Shown: one piece after another, positions 1 to 7,783 of the stretch
Layout: every line of letters starts with the position of its first letter
Numbering within the stretch: the stretch's first letter is position 1
From: a virus
Length of the DNA: 21,281 nucleotides
Reading direction: 5' to 3' (one strand)
Virus record (IMG/VR): IMGVR_UViG_3300002835_001301
Coordinates: 1-21,281 of that record
Made by a program: the position numbers and the translations under genes
Notes under the pieces: generated by a model
Database searches by the model: none
Told to the model about the DNA's origin: nothing
What the model saw: the letters and a program-made list of their open reading frames with translations, nothing else

Positions 1-1
1 T

Positions 2-421
2 GGTGGATCTGGGGTTGTAATCATTCGTTACAAAACCAATGGTTCTTCTGGAATTGATGCTGCATTAACAACAGGTGGAACTAAAAGTGTATCGGGTGTT
101 TATACCATCCATACTTTCACGTCAAGTGGTACATTCACAGTTGTAACGACTAGCGTAATTACATCAACGTTACCAACTAATCTACAACTATTAGATTATA
201 CTATTTATGGAAATCCGCTCGTTCCGCCGGCGGCAAAAACAAGTATTAACTTGCAGCTAATGGATTTTACATACTTCAGTAGTCCATTTGTAGCAAATAA
301 TTACACGTATTCTTCTATAATAACAAATATTCTTAAAGTTTCTGGAGTCTTGTATAGTTCTGTGGGTAAGGTGTCTTCTGTATTGAAGGCGTCTATTTCT
401 AAGATAACAGGAGTTTCTTGA
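2..421 (+). CDS. C-terminal part of a glycine-rich tail fibre/adhesin-like protein (5' end outside window)
   Basis: This is an open frame from the window edge to TGA at 419-421, giving 139 visible residues. It begins with GGSGVVIIRY, which resembles the end of the glycine-rich modules common in phage fibres and secreted adhesins. That is followed by HTFTSSGTFTV, which looks like the first strand of another such module. The last 30 residues (329-418) form a degenerate 11-residue repeat: ILKVSGVLYSS, VGKVSSVLKAS, ISKITGV. Such modules are usually receptor-binding or surface-exposed. The gene lies just ahead of the neck genes with a 91-base gap that holds a promoter-like motif. The N-terminus and any catalytic or binding domain are not visible, so the fibre role is inferred from composition and context. 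Confidence 0.6.
   Translation, partial: GGSGVVIIRYKTNGSSGIDAALTTGGTKSVSGVYTIHTFTSSGTFTVVTTSVITSTLPTNLQLLDYTIYGNPLVPPAAKTSINLQLMDFTYFSSPFVANNYTYSSIITNILKVSGVLYSSVGKVSSVLKASISKITGVS
329..418 (+). repeat. 11-residue KVSGV-type coding repeats at a fibre C-terminus
   Basis: Three degenerate tandem units of 11 codons share the pattern I/V-x-K-V/I-S/T-x-V followed by small residues. They end the partial fibre-like protein and may form a short beta-helical or trimerising tip. The function is inference. Confidence 0.45.
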
Positions 422-457
422 TAATATGAGTATGCGTAAACAAAATAAATTTCTGTT

Positions 458-465
458 ATATTTAT
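458..465 (+). promoter_or_regulatory. ATATTTAT promoter-like motif before the neck operon
   Basis: The 8-mer ATATTTAT lies in the only gap between the fibre gene and the gp13-like gene and ends 47 bases before the ATG at 513. It is one of nine copies found upstream of genes in this window. With no further copy before 3155, it would drive the gp13/gp14/gp15-like group. Confidence 0.55.
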
Positions 466-478
466 AGATATGGTAAAA

Positions 479-503
479 CTATTTTATTAGCCTTTAATAA
501 TAG
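479..503 (+). other. 5'-leader hairpin reaching the ribosome site of the gp13-like gene
   Basis: CTATT+ATTA (479-483 and 486-489, with a two-T bulge) can pair with TAATAATAG (495-503), leaving a GCCTT loop. The right arm runs into the AGGAAG ribosome site at 502-507, so folding could mask it. The stem is AT-rich and may be chance. Confidence 0.3.
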
Positions 504-512
504 GAAGAAAAC

Positions 513-1643
513 ATGACAGAAATTCCAATATGGCCGGGGAGCAGTAGCTTTTCAGATGGAGATACTCCGTTTGGATTCTATGATTTTGACTATGATTTCC
601 AAAGAGATGCCGATAGTGTAGCGAATTGGTGCTCAAAAAGATTGGGTTATCCTCTTGTGGACATTGAATTACAGGCAGAAAACTTTTATGCCTGTTTCGA
701 GGAAGCCGTTTCGGAATACTCGAATCATGTCAATCAGTATAATATCCAGCAGAATATGTTGAGTATTATGAACACTCCTTCCTCTAATAATTTAACTCAA
801 CGATTTGTATCAACAAATATGGGTGGTTTAATTGAATTAGCGACCGAGTATGGGACAGAAACTTTTACAAATGGTAACGTTAATTTTTATACCGCCTCTA
901 TTCAATTAACACAAAATCAACAACTTTATAATTTGAATACTCTAATACGTGACGTGAAGGCACCGACCGGCTCTATTGAAATTAAACGTGTACATCACTA
1001 TGCTCCACCAGCGTCAATCCGTTTCTATGACCCGTATTTAGGTAATCAGGCAATGTTAGATACATTCGGATTCGGTGCGTATTCAACCGGAGTATCATTT
1101 ATGTTGATGCCTATGTACGCAGACTTACTCCGTATTCAGGCGATAGAGTTTAACGATTTAATGAGAAAATCATCGTACTCATTTGAACTCATAAACAATC
1201 AACTAAGAATACACCCAATTCCCACTAAAGACTTTACTCTTTGGATAGACTATATCGTTAAGGAAGAGAGAAGCAATCCACTCAAACATCCAAGTGGTTC
1301 TGTTTCCGATATATCAAACGCACCATATCAACGAATGGAGTATTGTGGTATAAACTCGGTAGGTCGTCAATGGATATTTAGATACACATTGGCATTGGTT
1401 AAAGAAAACTTGGGATATATTCGTGGTAAGTACGGGTCACTACCAATTCCAAACGGTGAGACAACCTTAAATGCAGCAGACCTGTTATCCGCCGCCGGTA
1501 CTGAAAAACAAGGTCTTATAGAGGAATTAAGAACAATGTTAGATACAATGACACGTTCAAAATTACTTGAAGCAAAACGTGCAGAGACAGAACACTTGAA
1601 TGTTGCGTTAAATGGTACTCCTTTAAAAGTTTATATCGGATAA
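513..1643 (+). CDS. Neck protein, T4 gp13-like (head completion)
   Basis: This 376-residue protein starts at an ATG preceded by AGGAAG at a good distance. Near residues 42-53 it has KRLGYPLVDIEL, and then an acidic helix with EEAVSEYSNHVNQYN. That pattern (a 'LGxPxVxVEL' strand followed by a helix with an E-E-A core) is typical of gp13-like neck proteins and related head-to-tail connectors of T4-like phages. T4 gp13 is about 309 residues, so this one is longer. It is first in a compact operon with the gp14-like and gp15-like genes (4-base gap, then a 1-base overlap), which matches T4 order 13-14-15. The role would be to cap the portal after DNA packaging and accept the tail. The family call rests on motif memory and gene order, without an alignment. 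Confidence 0.6.
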   Translation: MTEIPIWPGSSSFSDGDTPFGFYDFDYDFQRDADSVANWCSKRLGYPLVDIELQAENFYACFEEAVSEYSNHVNQYNIQQNMLSIMNTPSSNNLTQRFVSTNMGGLIELATEYGTETFTNGNVNFYTASIQLTQNQQLYNLNTLIRDVKAPTGSIEIKRVHHYAPPASIRFYDPYLGNQAMLDTFGFGAYSTGVSFMLMPMYADLLRIQAIEFNDLMRKSSYSFELINNQLRIHPIPTKDFTLWIDYIVKEERSNPLKHPSGSVSDISNAPYQRMEYCGINSVGRQWIFRYTLALVKENLGYIRGKYGSLPIPNGETTLNAADLLSAAGTEKQGLIEELRTMLDTMTRSKLLEAKRAETEHLNVALNGTPLKVYIG

Positions 1644-1647
1644 GATT

Positions 1648-2172
1648 ATGCCACTATTTCACGGAAAACGAGACGCAAGTTTAGTTCATAGAATTAATAT
1701 GGAACTTGTTGCAGATATTATAGATACAGAGGTTGCTATCTATAAACTTTCGTTGGAAAACACAAAGACTAATATGTATGATGAGTCTGACAAGAAGATT
1801 TATCATTTACCTGTTAAGTCGCCGGCAGTAATTACACGAGACCAACAATCATTTGAAGGAACCGAGTTTGGTCAAGATTATACACAAACTTGTACATTTG
1901 GCTTTATTCGTGAGTATTTAAAACAGGTTAATATTTACGTTGAGGTTGGTGATGTAATAGAGTATAACGGCGAGTATTGGGAAGTGGATGGTATTGTTGA
2001 AAATCAATATTTTGGCGGTAAGAATCCCGACTACTCATTTGCAACCGAGAGATGGGGACATAATGTTTCTATTATTGCAAATACACACTTAACACGTCGT
2101 TCCAGAATACACGTGGAAGAAGTTCGTTCATCGGTTAGATTAAATGAAAATGATTTACCTAATAACATATAA
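1648..2172 (+). CDS. Neck protein, T4 gp14-like (head closure)
   Basis: This 174-residue protein starts 4 bases after the gp13-like stop; the GGATAAG before its ATG is a poor ribosome site, so translational coupling is likely. The middle (residues about 96-118) reads as a small beta-barrel segment, VEVGDVIEYNGEYWEVDGI, followed by QYFGGKNPDYSFA. That resembles the 'GDxixyNgxyxEVdxv' stretch of gp14-like neck proteins and head-closure proteins. T4 gp14 is about 256 residues, so this is a shorter relative. Its place between gp13-like and gp15-like genes is the main support. An alternative is a generic head-tail connector of the same fold. Confidence 0.55.
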   Translation: MPLFHGKRDASLVHRINMELVADIIDTEVAIYKLSLENTKTNMYDESDKKIYHLPVKSPAVITRDQQSFEGTEFGQDYTQTCTFGFIREYLKQVNIYVEVGDVIEYNGEYWEVDGIVENQYFGGKNPDYSFATERWGHNVSIIANTHLTRRSRIHVEEVRSSVRLNENDLPNNI

Positions 2173-3155
2173 TGAAAAACTCATCTAAATATAGAAAACC
2201 GCCGATTAAAAGAACGAGAGATTCTTTTATCGATGACCAAAATTCTATCGAAAACCCAAGAGTAGATTTCGGTAAGGCAAGACATCGTGAGGTACGTAGA
2301 GATAAAGATAGAATACGTAACCTGGGAATAACTTTATATGATGTTGATTTTGCGATAAAGACATTCATTGATCAAACGATGCAACTTAAAATAGAAGATA
2401 ACGGGGAGTATATTTCTGTCCCAACTCTTTATGCAAACTCTGAAAAATGGGCATCGATACAAAAGAACGGGTTTCTGAAAGATAAGAAGGGTAAGACGAT
2501 GGTGCCACTTATCTCATTCAGAAGATCCGCCGTAACTGTGAGTTCTGAGATACGACGTAATAAAGTTGCTTCAACGAATCAGTTGGGTTATATTATGAAA
2601 CCAAAATATGATCGATTACAACCATACGATAGATTTTCTACGGTATATGGTACAAAGAAGTCAACCGAATATTTTATAACCCCTATACCAGATTATGTTG
2701 ATGTTTCTTACGATTTTATTGTATGGTGTGAATACCAACAACAATTAAATTATTTGATTGAGCAATTTGTTTATTTCACAGGTCAATCTTTTGGTGAAAA
2801 AAACTTTTTTAAATTTTCAACAAATATGGATTCGGTTGCGGTGGAAGATAATAATACAACCGGTCAAGACAGAATTGTGCGTGCAACTTTTCAAATTAAC
2901 GTTCATGCGTATCTTTTACCGAAAGAAATTGCAGGTGAGGCAACTACTAAACGAGTAATTTCTCCTAACAAAATATCATTTACATCAGAGGCGTTTCGTG
3001 GTATAAACGAAGTATTTGGACAACCTAATGTCTCATATAAAAATTTAAATACGGATAATGTAGAAGAATTTGAAGAAATAAAACGAAGATTAAATAATTT
3101 TACAGAAACATCAATAAATAATAGTCCAGATGTATATCCTACGGAATTAGAATGA
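2172..3155 (+). CDS. Tail completion / proximal sheath stabiliser, T4 gp15-like
   Basis: This 327-residue protein's ATG shares one base with the preceding stop codon (TAATG), so it is probably translated by coupling; I see no clear ribosome site. Residues about 165-245 carry PIPDYVDVSYDFIVWCEYQQ, then a helix LNYLIEQFVYFTGQSF, and later RATFQINVHAYLLP. This order (strand, dimer-like helix, strand ending in a short loop) matches gp15-like tail terminator proteins, which form the ring at the top of the tail tube and stabilise the sheath. T4 gp15 is 272 residues. The N-terminal 40 residues are very basic (KPPIKRTRD, ARHREVRRDKDR). T4 has terminase genes 16 and 17 next; here the small coiled-coil gene and the sheath follow instead. 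Confidence 0.62.
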   Translation: MKNSSKYRKPPIKRTRDSFIDDQNSIENPRVDFGKARHREVRRDKDRIRNLGITLYDVDFAIKTFIDQTMQLKIEDNGEYISVPTLYANSEKWASIQKNGFLKDKKGKTMVPLISFRRSAVTVSSEIRRNKVASTNQLGYIMKPKYDRLQPYDRFSTVYGTKKSTEYFITPIPDYVDVSYDFIVWCEYQQQLNYLIEQFVYFTGQSFGEKNFFKFSTNMDSVAVEDNNTTGQDRIVRATFQINVHAYLLPKEIAGEATTKRVISPNKISFTSEAFRGINEVFGQPNVSYKNLNTDNVEEFEEIKRRLNNFTETSINNSPDVYPTELE

Positions 3156-3162
3156 TATTTAT
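3155..3162 (+). promoter_or_regulatory. ATATTTAT promoter-like motif before the coiled-coil gene
   Basis: The motif overlaps the last base of the gp15-like TGA stop and ends 36 bases before the ATG at 3199, the spacing seen at five other sites in the window. Confidence 0.55.
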
Positions 3163-3198
3163 TACAATACAAATGTTTTATTAATTAAAGAGGTTTTT

Positions 3199-3483
3199 AT
3201 GTCAGAACAAGTTCAAAAAGAATTTCAATCAGAAGATATTGAGTCTGTTAAGGAATTGCAGTCAAAATATGCAACCACAACTGCCCAAATAGGTCAAGTT
3301 GAAGTAGAACTTCATCTTATTAAAAAGAGATTGGGTGAAATCGAAGAAATACGGGAAGAATTATTTAGAAATTATGAAGCCCTTCAAATTCAAGAAAAAG
3401 AATTGGTTCAAAGTCTAAATGATAAATATGGGGATGGCGTCCTCGATTTAGATTCTGGAAGATTTATTCCTTCTGTTGCATAA
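3199..3483 (+). CDS. Small coiled-coil protein of unknown function
   Basis: This 94-residue protein has an AAAGAGG ribosome site 5-6 bases before its ATG. Residues about 10-75 are almost entirely heptad-like and charged (QVEVELHLIKKRLGEIEEI, LQIQEKELVQSLNDKYG), so a long alpha-helical coiled coil is expected. The tail is DGVLDLDSGRFIP. There is no signal peptide or membrane segment. It has its own upstream ATATTTAT motif and lies directly before the tail sheath gene, so a tail or neck assembly role is plausible. I do not recognise a characterised family. Confidence 0.8.
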   Translation: MSEQVQKEFQSEDIESVKELQSKYATTTAQIGQVEVELHLIKKRLGEIEEIREELFRNYEALQIQEKELVQSLNDKYGDGVLDLDSGRFIPSVA

Positions 3484-3500
3484 TTTGAACTTTTTTGTTC

Positions 3501-3508
3501 ATATTTAT
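3501..3508 (+). promoter_or_regulatory. ATATTTAT promoter-like motif before the tail sheath gene
   Basis: The motif ends 36 bases before the GTG start at 3545. A small inverted repeat (TGAAC, six T, GTTCA; 3486-3501) abuts it upstream and shares its first base. Confidence 0.6.
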
Positions 3509-3544
3509 AGTAGATATATTACATCATTTTTTTGGAGATAAATA

Positions 3545-5983
3545 GTGGCTAATGAAAGAATTGTAAGTCCTGGCGTCTTTACGGTTGAGAAAGACCTTTC
3601 ATTTCTACCACAAGGGATTGCACAAATTGGCGCGGCACTCATAGGTCCAACTATGAAAGGCCCCGCATTTGTTCCTACGGTAGTTCAAGGTTATTCCGAT
3701 TACGTAACTAAATTCGGTGGAGCGTATGAGCAGTCATACCTTCCTTATACGGCTAAGAGTTATCTAAATAACGCCGGTAGTGCAACTATCGTTCGTGTAT
3801 TGGGGTCCGGTGGTTATTCGGTTAAACATCCTGTTGCTGTTGTTGCTACAGGTTCATTTGGTAAGCGATTGATTTCATTGCTTCACCCAACTTTTGTTGT
3901 AACAAATGACGATGCAGATTCATTGTTCGGTAAATCAACAATATCTGCAAATTCAAGTGGAAGTTTTGTATTAACTGTTTCCGGTGGTTTTACAACCGAT
4001 GTTTCTAGTTTTACAAACGCAACCGATGAAAATGGTGTTGCATATAGTTCATCGATTGACCCTGAAAACTCTGCATTTATTGGAGACCTTTATGGTTATA
4101 ATCCATACGGTACTCATGCGGTTTATAATTACGTTAATTTTAAATGGGCAGCATCTGCTTCTCTTGCAGCTTTCCCTGCAACACAAATTTTGATTGAAAC
4201 TGGTTCAACTTCATCCCCTTGGGATTTCACCAACGATTATCTTGAAGCATCTACTCCGTATGTTACTTCACAGAAAATCGGTGGTACTGCAACGAATCTT
4301 TTCAAATTCTATACTCTTTCTCATGGTATTCATTCAAACTATGAAGTTAAAGTTGGTATTTCAAATATTCGTCCTGCTGGAACAATCGCCGGTTCAGAAT
4401 ATGGTGACTTCGATGTTGTTGTACGTTTTGTTGACCAAACAAAGGTTCCACAAACTCCGTTCACAACACAAGACGAAGATATTCGTCCTAACGTTGTTGA
4501 ATCCTTCAAATGTAGTTTAGACCCAAATTCACCTAAATACATTTCAAGAGTTATTGGTGATAGATATATCACAATAACCGATGAAGGAAAAGTGGTTGTT
4601 AACGGTGACTATGGCAACAAATCGAAATATATTCGTGTTGAAGTAACCGAGGCAGTTGCTAATGGTGCGGTTTCTCCATCACTTGTTCCTTTTGGATTCC
4701 GTGCTCCGGTATCTCCAATACCTGTACAATTTACACAACCTATGTCTGCTTCGTATGTACAAAATCAGACCGTTGGCGGTGCTTATAATAAACGAGTATT
4801 CTGGGGATTTGATTATGATTTCGCGAATACTGATAACTTCAATTATCTCCGTCCACTTCCCGTTTCAAATAATCAAACAACAGGTTCAAACGCTGATTTT
4901 TATCTTGGTAATTATCAACAACCTGCTGGTGCTAATTTCCCAAGTGCTGCTAGTGGATATAGTTCTTCAATAGACCTTTCTACCAATACTGCACTAGATA
5001 CCCGCAAATTTATACTTCCGTTCCAAGGTGGATTCGATGGACACAAACCAAACCTTCAAAAGAAAGTTGGTTCATACATCGTTGCTGGTAACACTCAAGG
5101 ATTTGATATTTCATCAACTTCTGCCGATGGTTACACATCATATAAAAAGGCAATCGATACTATATCTAATGCAGACGAGTTTGACATCAATATGATTGTT
5201 ACACCGGGTGTGGTTCACTCTCTACACTCTTCTATAACAACTTATGCAAAAGATATTTGTGAAGAACGTGGTGATGCTTTCTATGTAATGGACTTGGTTG
5301 CTAAGGAAGATAATATTGCAACCGCGGTAGCAACAACCGAAGGATTTGATTCTAACTATACTGCAACTTATTACCCGTGGGTTAAGATTCTTGACACAGA
5401 CCGTAATAAGCCAGTTTGGGTTCCACCTTCTGTTGTACTTCCTGGAGTGATTGCATTTAGTGATAGAGTATCTGCTGAATGGTTTGCTCCCGCCGGTTTA
5501 AATCGTGGTGGTTTAACCGAAGTAGTAGAAGTTAGAACACGTCTAACAAACGTTGAAAGAGATACCTTATATGAAGCACGTATCAATCCAATCGCGGTAT
5601 TCCCTTCAACGGGAGTATGTGTATGGGGTCAAAAAACGCTTCAAGGTCGTCCTTCAGCACTTGACCGTATCAATGTTCGTCGTCTCTTGATTGCTGCTAA
5701 GAAGTTTATTGCTTCTGCAACACGTTATCTTGTGTTTGAACAAAATACAACACAAACAAGAACGAGATTCTTGAATATTGTAACTCCTTACTTGGAGTCA
5801 ATTCAACAACGTCAAGGTTTGTACGCATTCCGTGTAATTATGGATGAAAGTAATAACACGGCAGATATAATCGACCGTAACATTCTTTATGGTCAATTAT
5901 TCCTTCAACCTGCTAAGACTGCTGAGTTCATTATTCTTGACTTCAACATTCAATCAACAGGTGCGGCATTCCCGGGTGCTTAA
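3545..5983 (+). CDS. gp18: Tail sheath protein, T4 gp18-like
   Basis: This 812-residue protein starts at GTG, with TTGGAG 7 bases upstream; the next in-frame ATG is near residue 38 and would remove conserved sequence. The N-terminus has the sheath hallmark SPGVFTVEKD and then ALIGPTMKGPAFVPT and YLNNAGSATIVRVLG. The C-terminal quarter is the conserved core: WFAPAGLNRGGL, INPIAVFPSTGVCVWGQKTL, RPSALDRINVRRLL (about residue 700) and FILDFN-like strands near the end. This protein polymerises around the tube and contracts to drive the tube into the cell. T4 gp18 is 659 residues; the extra length lies in the middle (residues about 120-480), normally the variable surface-exposed protrusion domains. 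A strong bidirectional terminator follows directly. Confidence 0.96.
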   Translation: MANERIVSPGVFTVEKDLSFLPQGIAQIGAALIGPTMKGPAFVPTVVQGYSDYVTKFGGAYEQSYLPYTAKSYLNNAGSATIVRVLGSGGYSVKHPVAVVATGSFGKRLISLLHPTFVVTNDDADSLFGKSTISANSSGSFVLTVSGGFTTDVSSFTNATDENGVAYSSSIDPENSAFIGDLYGYNPYGTHAVYNYVNFKWAASASLAAFPATQILIETGSTSSPWDFTNDYLEASTPYVTSQKIGGTATNLFKFYTLSHGIHSNYEVKVGISNIRPAGTIAGSEYGDFDVVVRFVDQTKVPQTPFTTQDEDIRPNVVESFKCSLDPNSPKYISRVIGDRYITITDEGKVVVNGDYGNKSKYIRVEVTEAVANGAVSPSLVPFGFRAPVSPIPVQFTQPMSASYVQNQTVGGAYNKRVFWGFDYDFANTDNFNYLRPLPVSNNQTTGSNADFYLGNYQQPAGANFPSAASGYSSSIDLSTNTALDTRKFILPFQGGFDGHKPNLQKKVGSYIVAGNTQGFDISSTSADGYTSYKKAIDTISNADEFDINMIVTPGVVHSLHSSITTYAKDICEERGDAFYVMDLVAKEDNIATAVATTEGFDSNYTATYYPWVKILDTDRNKPVWVPPSVVLPGVIAFSDRVSAEWFAPAGLNRGGLTEVVEVRTRLTNVERDTLYEARINPIAVFPSTGVCVWGQKTLQGRPSALDRINVRRLLIAAKKFIASATRYLVFEQNTTQTRTRFLNIVTPYLESIQQRQGLYAFRVIMDESNNTADIIDRNILYGQLFLQPAKTAEFIILDFNIQSTGAAFPGA

Positions 5984-6005
5984 TGGATGATTAACGATTG
6001 GTATG

Positions 6006-6037
6006 AAAAATAGGAACTTCGGTTCCTATTTTTTTTT
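6006..6037. terminator. Bidirectional rho-independent terminator between convergent genes
   Basis: A perfect 12-bp stem (6006-6017 with 6022-6033) closes on a C(UUCG)G tetraloop. It has an A-run on the left and a T-run on the right, so it can stop transcription in both directions. It ends the sheath transcript on the plus strand. On the minus strand it lies at the very end of the endonuclease gene: the TAG stop (6026-6028) is inside the stem and the final three Lys codons are the T-tract read backwards. Confidence 0.9.
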
Positions 6038-6574
6038 ATTGGCACTCCATATCCATTTTGTATTTCCACAATCCCATATTCTATCAAATCCATTTAATTG
6101 CATATTACTCCATTCGGTTATTGTTGAATCATAAACTTTAAGTAATTTTTTTAATTTATGTTTTTGAAACTTGTTACGAGATGAAAATATGGTTTTATTG
6201 TTATTGATTTTAAAGTAGTGGTAATTTGGTGAAGTTACCGAGTGGATATTGAAATTTAACCTACGATATGATTCACCGGTAAAGTAACGCCTATCTGCAA
6301 AAGAAACTATATTATTTGGTTGGTACTCATTAACAAAATATTTAAATAATTTTTCCAAAGAACCACGAACATTGAATCCAACTTTATTACAGAATCTATA
6401 CATCTCCCATTCTGTTTCATTGCTAAATCTATTTTTACCAAATGTTAAAACGCTAACGAGTTCGTCGTTGTGATACAATCCAATTCTAACTGAGGATTTA
6501 TCTTCACCTTGTATGTGATTTTTATTTAAAAATTCATTTGATATTTTCGCCGGTATCTCCCTTAAAGTACATTT
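6026..6574 (-). other. GNAT-like C-terminal domain of the minus-strand endonuclease
   Basis: This segment encodes residues about 357-538, downstream of the nuclease core. It contains FLNKNHIQG, a strand pair IGLYHNDELVSVLTFG, then RFCNKVGFNVRGSLEKLFKY and the terminal DRIWDCGNTKWIW. The strand-helix pattern resembles acyltransferase-fold domains in phage proteins. A catalytic role is not shown; it could instead bind DNA. Confidence 0.4.
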
Positions 6575-7642
6575 TCTACCATGTATAGATTCTATTTTTT
6601 CCGAATTAATCTTATTCAGTAGTATGGACTTTACTATTTCTTTTTTATTAATCCATTCTATATCCAGTATGTGTATTAGAGTTATACCACGTTCTGTACA
6701 CCATTTTGTTTTATTTAGATGGTATTTCTTTGATTTACCACCCGATACTTCGCCATGATAATAAAGTCCATTTAGTTCGATAGCCATATTAATCGCCGGT
6801 AAATAAATATCAAGTTCTTTTCCATTCAAAATATTTCTATCACCATGAATAATTTCGCCATCATATATGTTCCTCAACCACTCTATAATTTCAAATTCAT
6901 ATTTGGATTTAGAAATGTTTACAGGATGACATACTCTACAAATAGGAATATGTCCATTATCTAAATTTGATTCAAATTCGTTTCCACATGAATTACATTT
7001 AAATTTATATCTATTCGTATGTGATATTCCAATGTATGTTTCAAAATCAAACAACGGAGTTACTTCTGTTAATTTTGATAATACTTTTTTAAAGGATGCT
7101 TGTTTATTTTTTTGAATTAACATTGGATGATTGACGCCATATTTTTCCGCCAATCTTTGTTTAAAAAGTGGAGACTGTGAAAATGAAACAACACCATATT
7201 TTTTTAATATGGTATTTTTTGTTTTTTCTTTATTATTATAACTCGAATCCCCATATTTCTCTATTAGTGTTTGTTTTGCCTTTTCTTTATTAGTATAGTT
7301 TGAATCGCCATAACGTTTAAGTTTTGTTGATTTTACCTTTTCACGAAATCCAGTAATCTGTGAGTTATGTTCTACTCCATATTTTTCCATTAAACTCTTT
7401 TTAGTTTTTATTTGTTTTCGTTCCAAAACTTCGGCGGTACGCTGAAATTTATTTGCACATACTTTACTACAAACTATACGGTTTTTTCTTCTATCCGACT
7501 TAAATTCTTCATTACAGATTGGACACGATTTTACAATGGTATTTAATCTTTTAATGTATTCATCATGACATCTTCTTGAACAAATTTGTTCTGATTCATA
7601 GTGAGACTTAGTGAAACTTAGTTTACAATTTATACAATTCAT
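6026..7642 (-). CDS. Free-standing homing endonuclease-like protein: zinc fingers, KYG repeats, Vsr/PD-(D/E)XK-type core, GNAT-like C-terminal domain
   Basis: I place the start at the ATG at 7642-7640 (538 residues), not at 7729 or 7672. It follows AAAGAAAG, gives MNCINCK directly at the first zinc-binding cysteines, and leaves the ATATTTAT motif 35 bases upstream, as at other genes. Domains: two Cys4 zinc motifs (C3/C6...C21/C25; C40/C43...C58/C62); five spaced KYG/RYG repeats (residues about 82-172) of the kind seen in phage homing endonucleases; a third Cys4 ribbon (CNSC...CRVC, 216-238); a nuclease core with LDIY (D278), IELNGLYYH (E289, H296) and ITLIHILDIEW (320-330), resembling the Vsr-like 'EDxHD' homing nucleases such as I-Bth0305I; and a C-terminal region (about 355-535) with IGLYHNDELVSVLTFG and GFDRIWDCGNTKWIW, which looks GNAT-like. 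It is antisense to all neighbours and visibly more AT-rich, as expected of a mobile gene. Confidence 0.82.
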   Translation of the reverse strand: MNCINCKLSFTKSHYESEQICSRRCHDEYIKRLNTIVKSCPICNEEFKSDRRKNRIVCSKVCANKFQRTAEVLERKQIKTKKSLMEKYGVEHNSQITGFREKVKSTKLKRYGDSNYTNKEKAKQTLIEKYGDSSYNNKEKTKNTILKKYGVVSFSQSPLFKQRLAEKYGVNHPMLIQKNKQASFKKVLSKLTEVTPLFDFETYIGISHTNRYKFKCNSCGNEFESNLDNGHIPICRVCHPVNISKSKYEFEIIEWLRNIYDGEIIHGDRNILNGKELDIYLPAINMAIELNGLYYHGEVSGGKSKKYHLNKTKWCTERGITLIHILDIEWINKKEIVKSILLNKINSEKIESIHGRKCTLREIPAKISNEFLNKNHIQGEDKSSVRIGLYHNDELVSVLTFGKNRFSNETEWEMYRFCNKVGFNVRGSLEKLFKYFVNEYQPNNIVSFADRRYFTGESYRRLNFNIHSVTSPNYHYFKINNNKTIFSSRNKFQKHKLKKLLKVYDSTITEWSNMQLNGFDRIWDCGNTKWIWSANKKK

Positions 7643-7677
7643 AATAATCTTTCTTTGTTGAATTTGGTTCATATAGT

Positions 7678-7685
7678 ATAAATAT
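7678..7685 (-). promoter_or_regulatory. ATATTTAT promoter-like motif for the minus-strand endonuclease
   Basis: On the minus strand the sequence is GTATATTTATACTA. The 8-mer ends 35 bases before the ATG at 7642. It is the one copy reversed with respect to the window, matching the one reversed gene, which supports a strand-specific function. Confidence 0.6.
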
Positions 7686-7730
7686 ACACAAAATATTTTT
7701 ATTATACTAAAAAAATTTAATAGATTCAAT

Positions 7731-7738
7731 ATATTTAT
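7731..7738 (+). promoter_or_regulatory. ATATTTAT promoter-like motif before the tail tube gene
   Basis: The motif ends 45 bases before the ATG at 7784. With the minus-strand copy at 7678-7685 it forms a divergent pair in the 141-base gap between the endonuclease and tail tube genes. Confidence 0.55.
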
Positions 7739-7783
7739 GAATATACTATTGTATAGAGATTTTATTTAAACTTGGAGAAATAA

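Noticed and set aside
2159-2368. Short minus-strand frames opposite the neck genes
   Set aside because: They are shadows of well-supported plus-strand genes, with no start signals.
3984-4973. Short plus-strand frames inside the sheath gene
   Set aside because: They are alternative-frame shadows with Leu/Ile-rich products and no ribosome sites; the sheath frame spans the whole region.
6798-6812. ATATTTAT copy on the minus strand inside the endonuclease gene
   Set aside because: It encodes the conserved LDIY strand of the nuclease core and is not followed by a gene start, so it is treated as a chance coding occurrence.
7643-7729. N-terminal extension of the reversed endonuclease to ATG 7729 or 7672
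   Set aside because: It would put the ATATTTAT motif inside or at the edge of the coding region and adds a Phe/Ile/Tyr-rich stretch without a ribosome site. The ATG at 7642 begins directly at the zinc motif with standard spacing.
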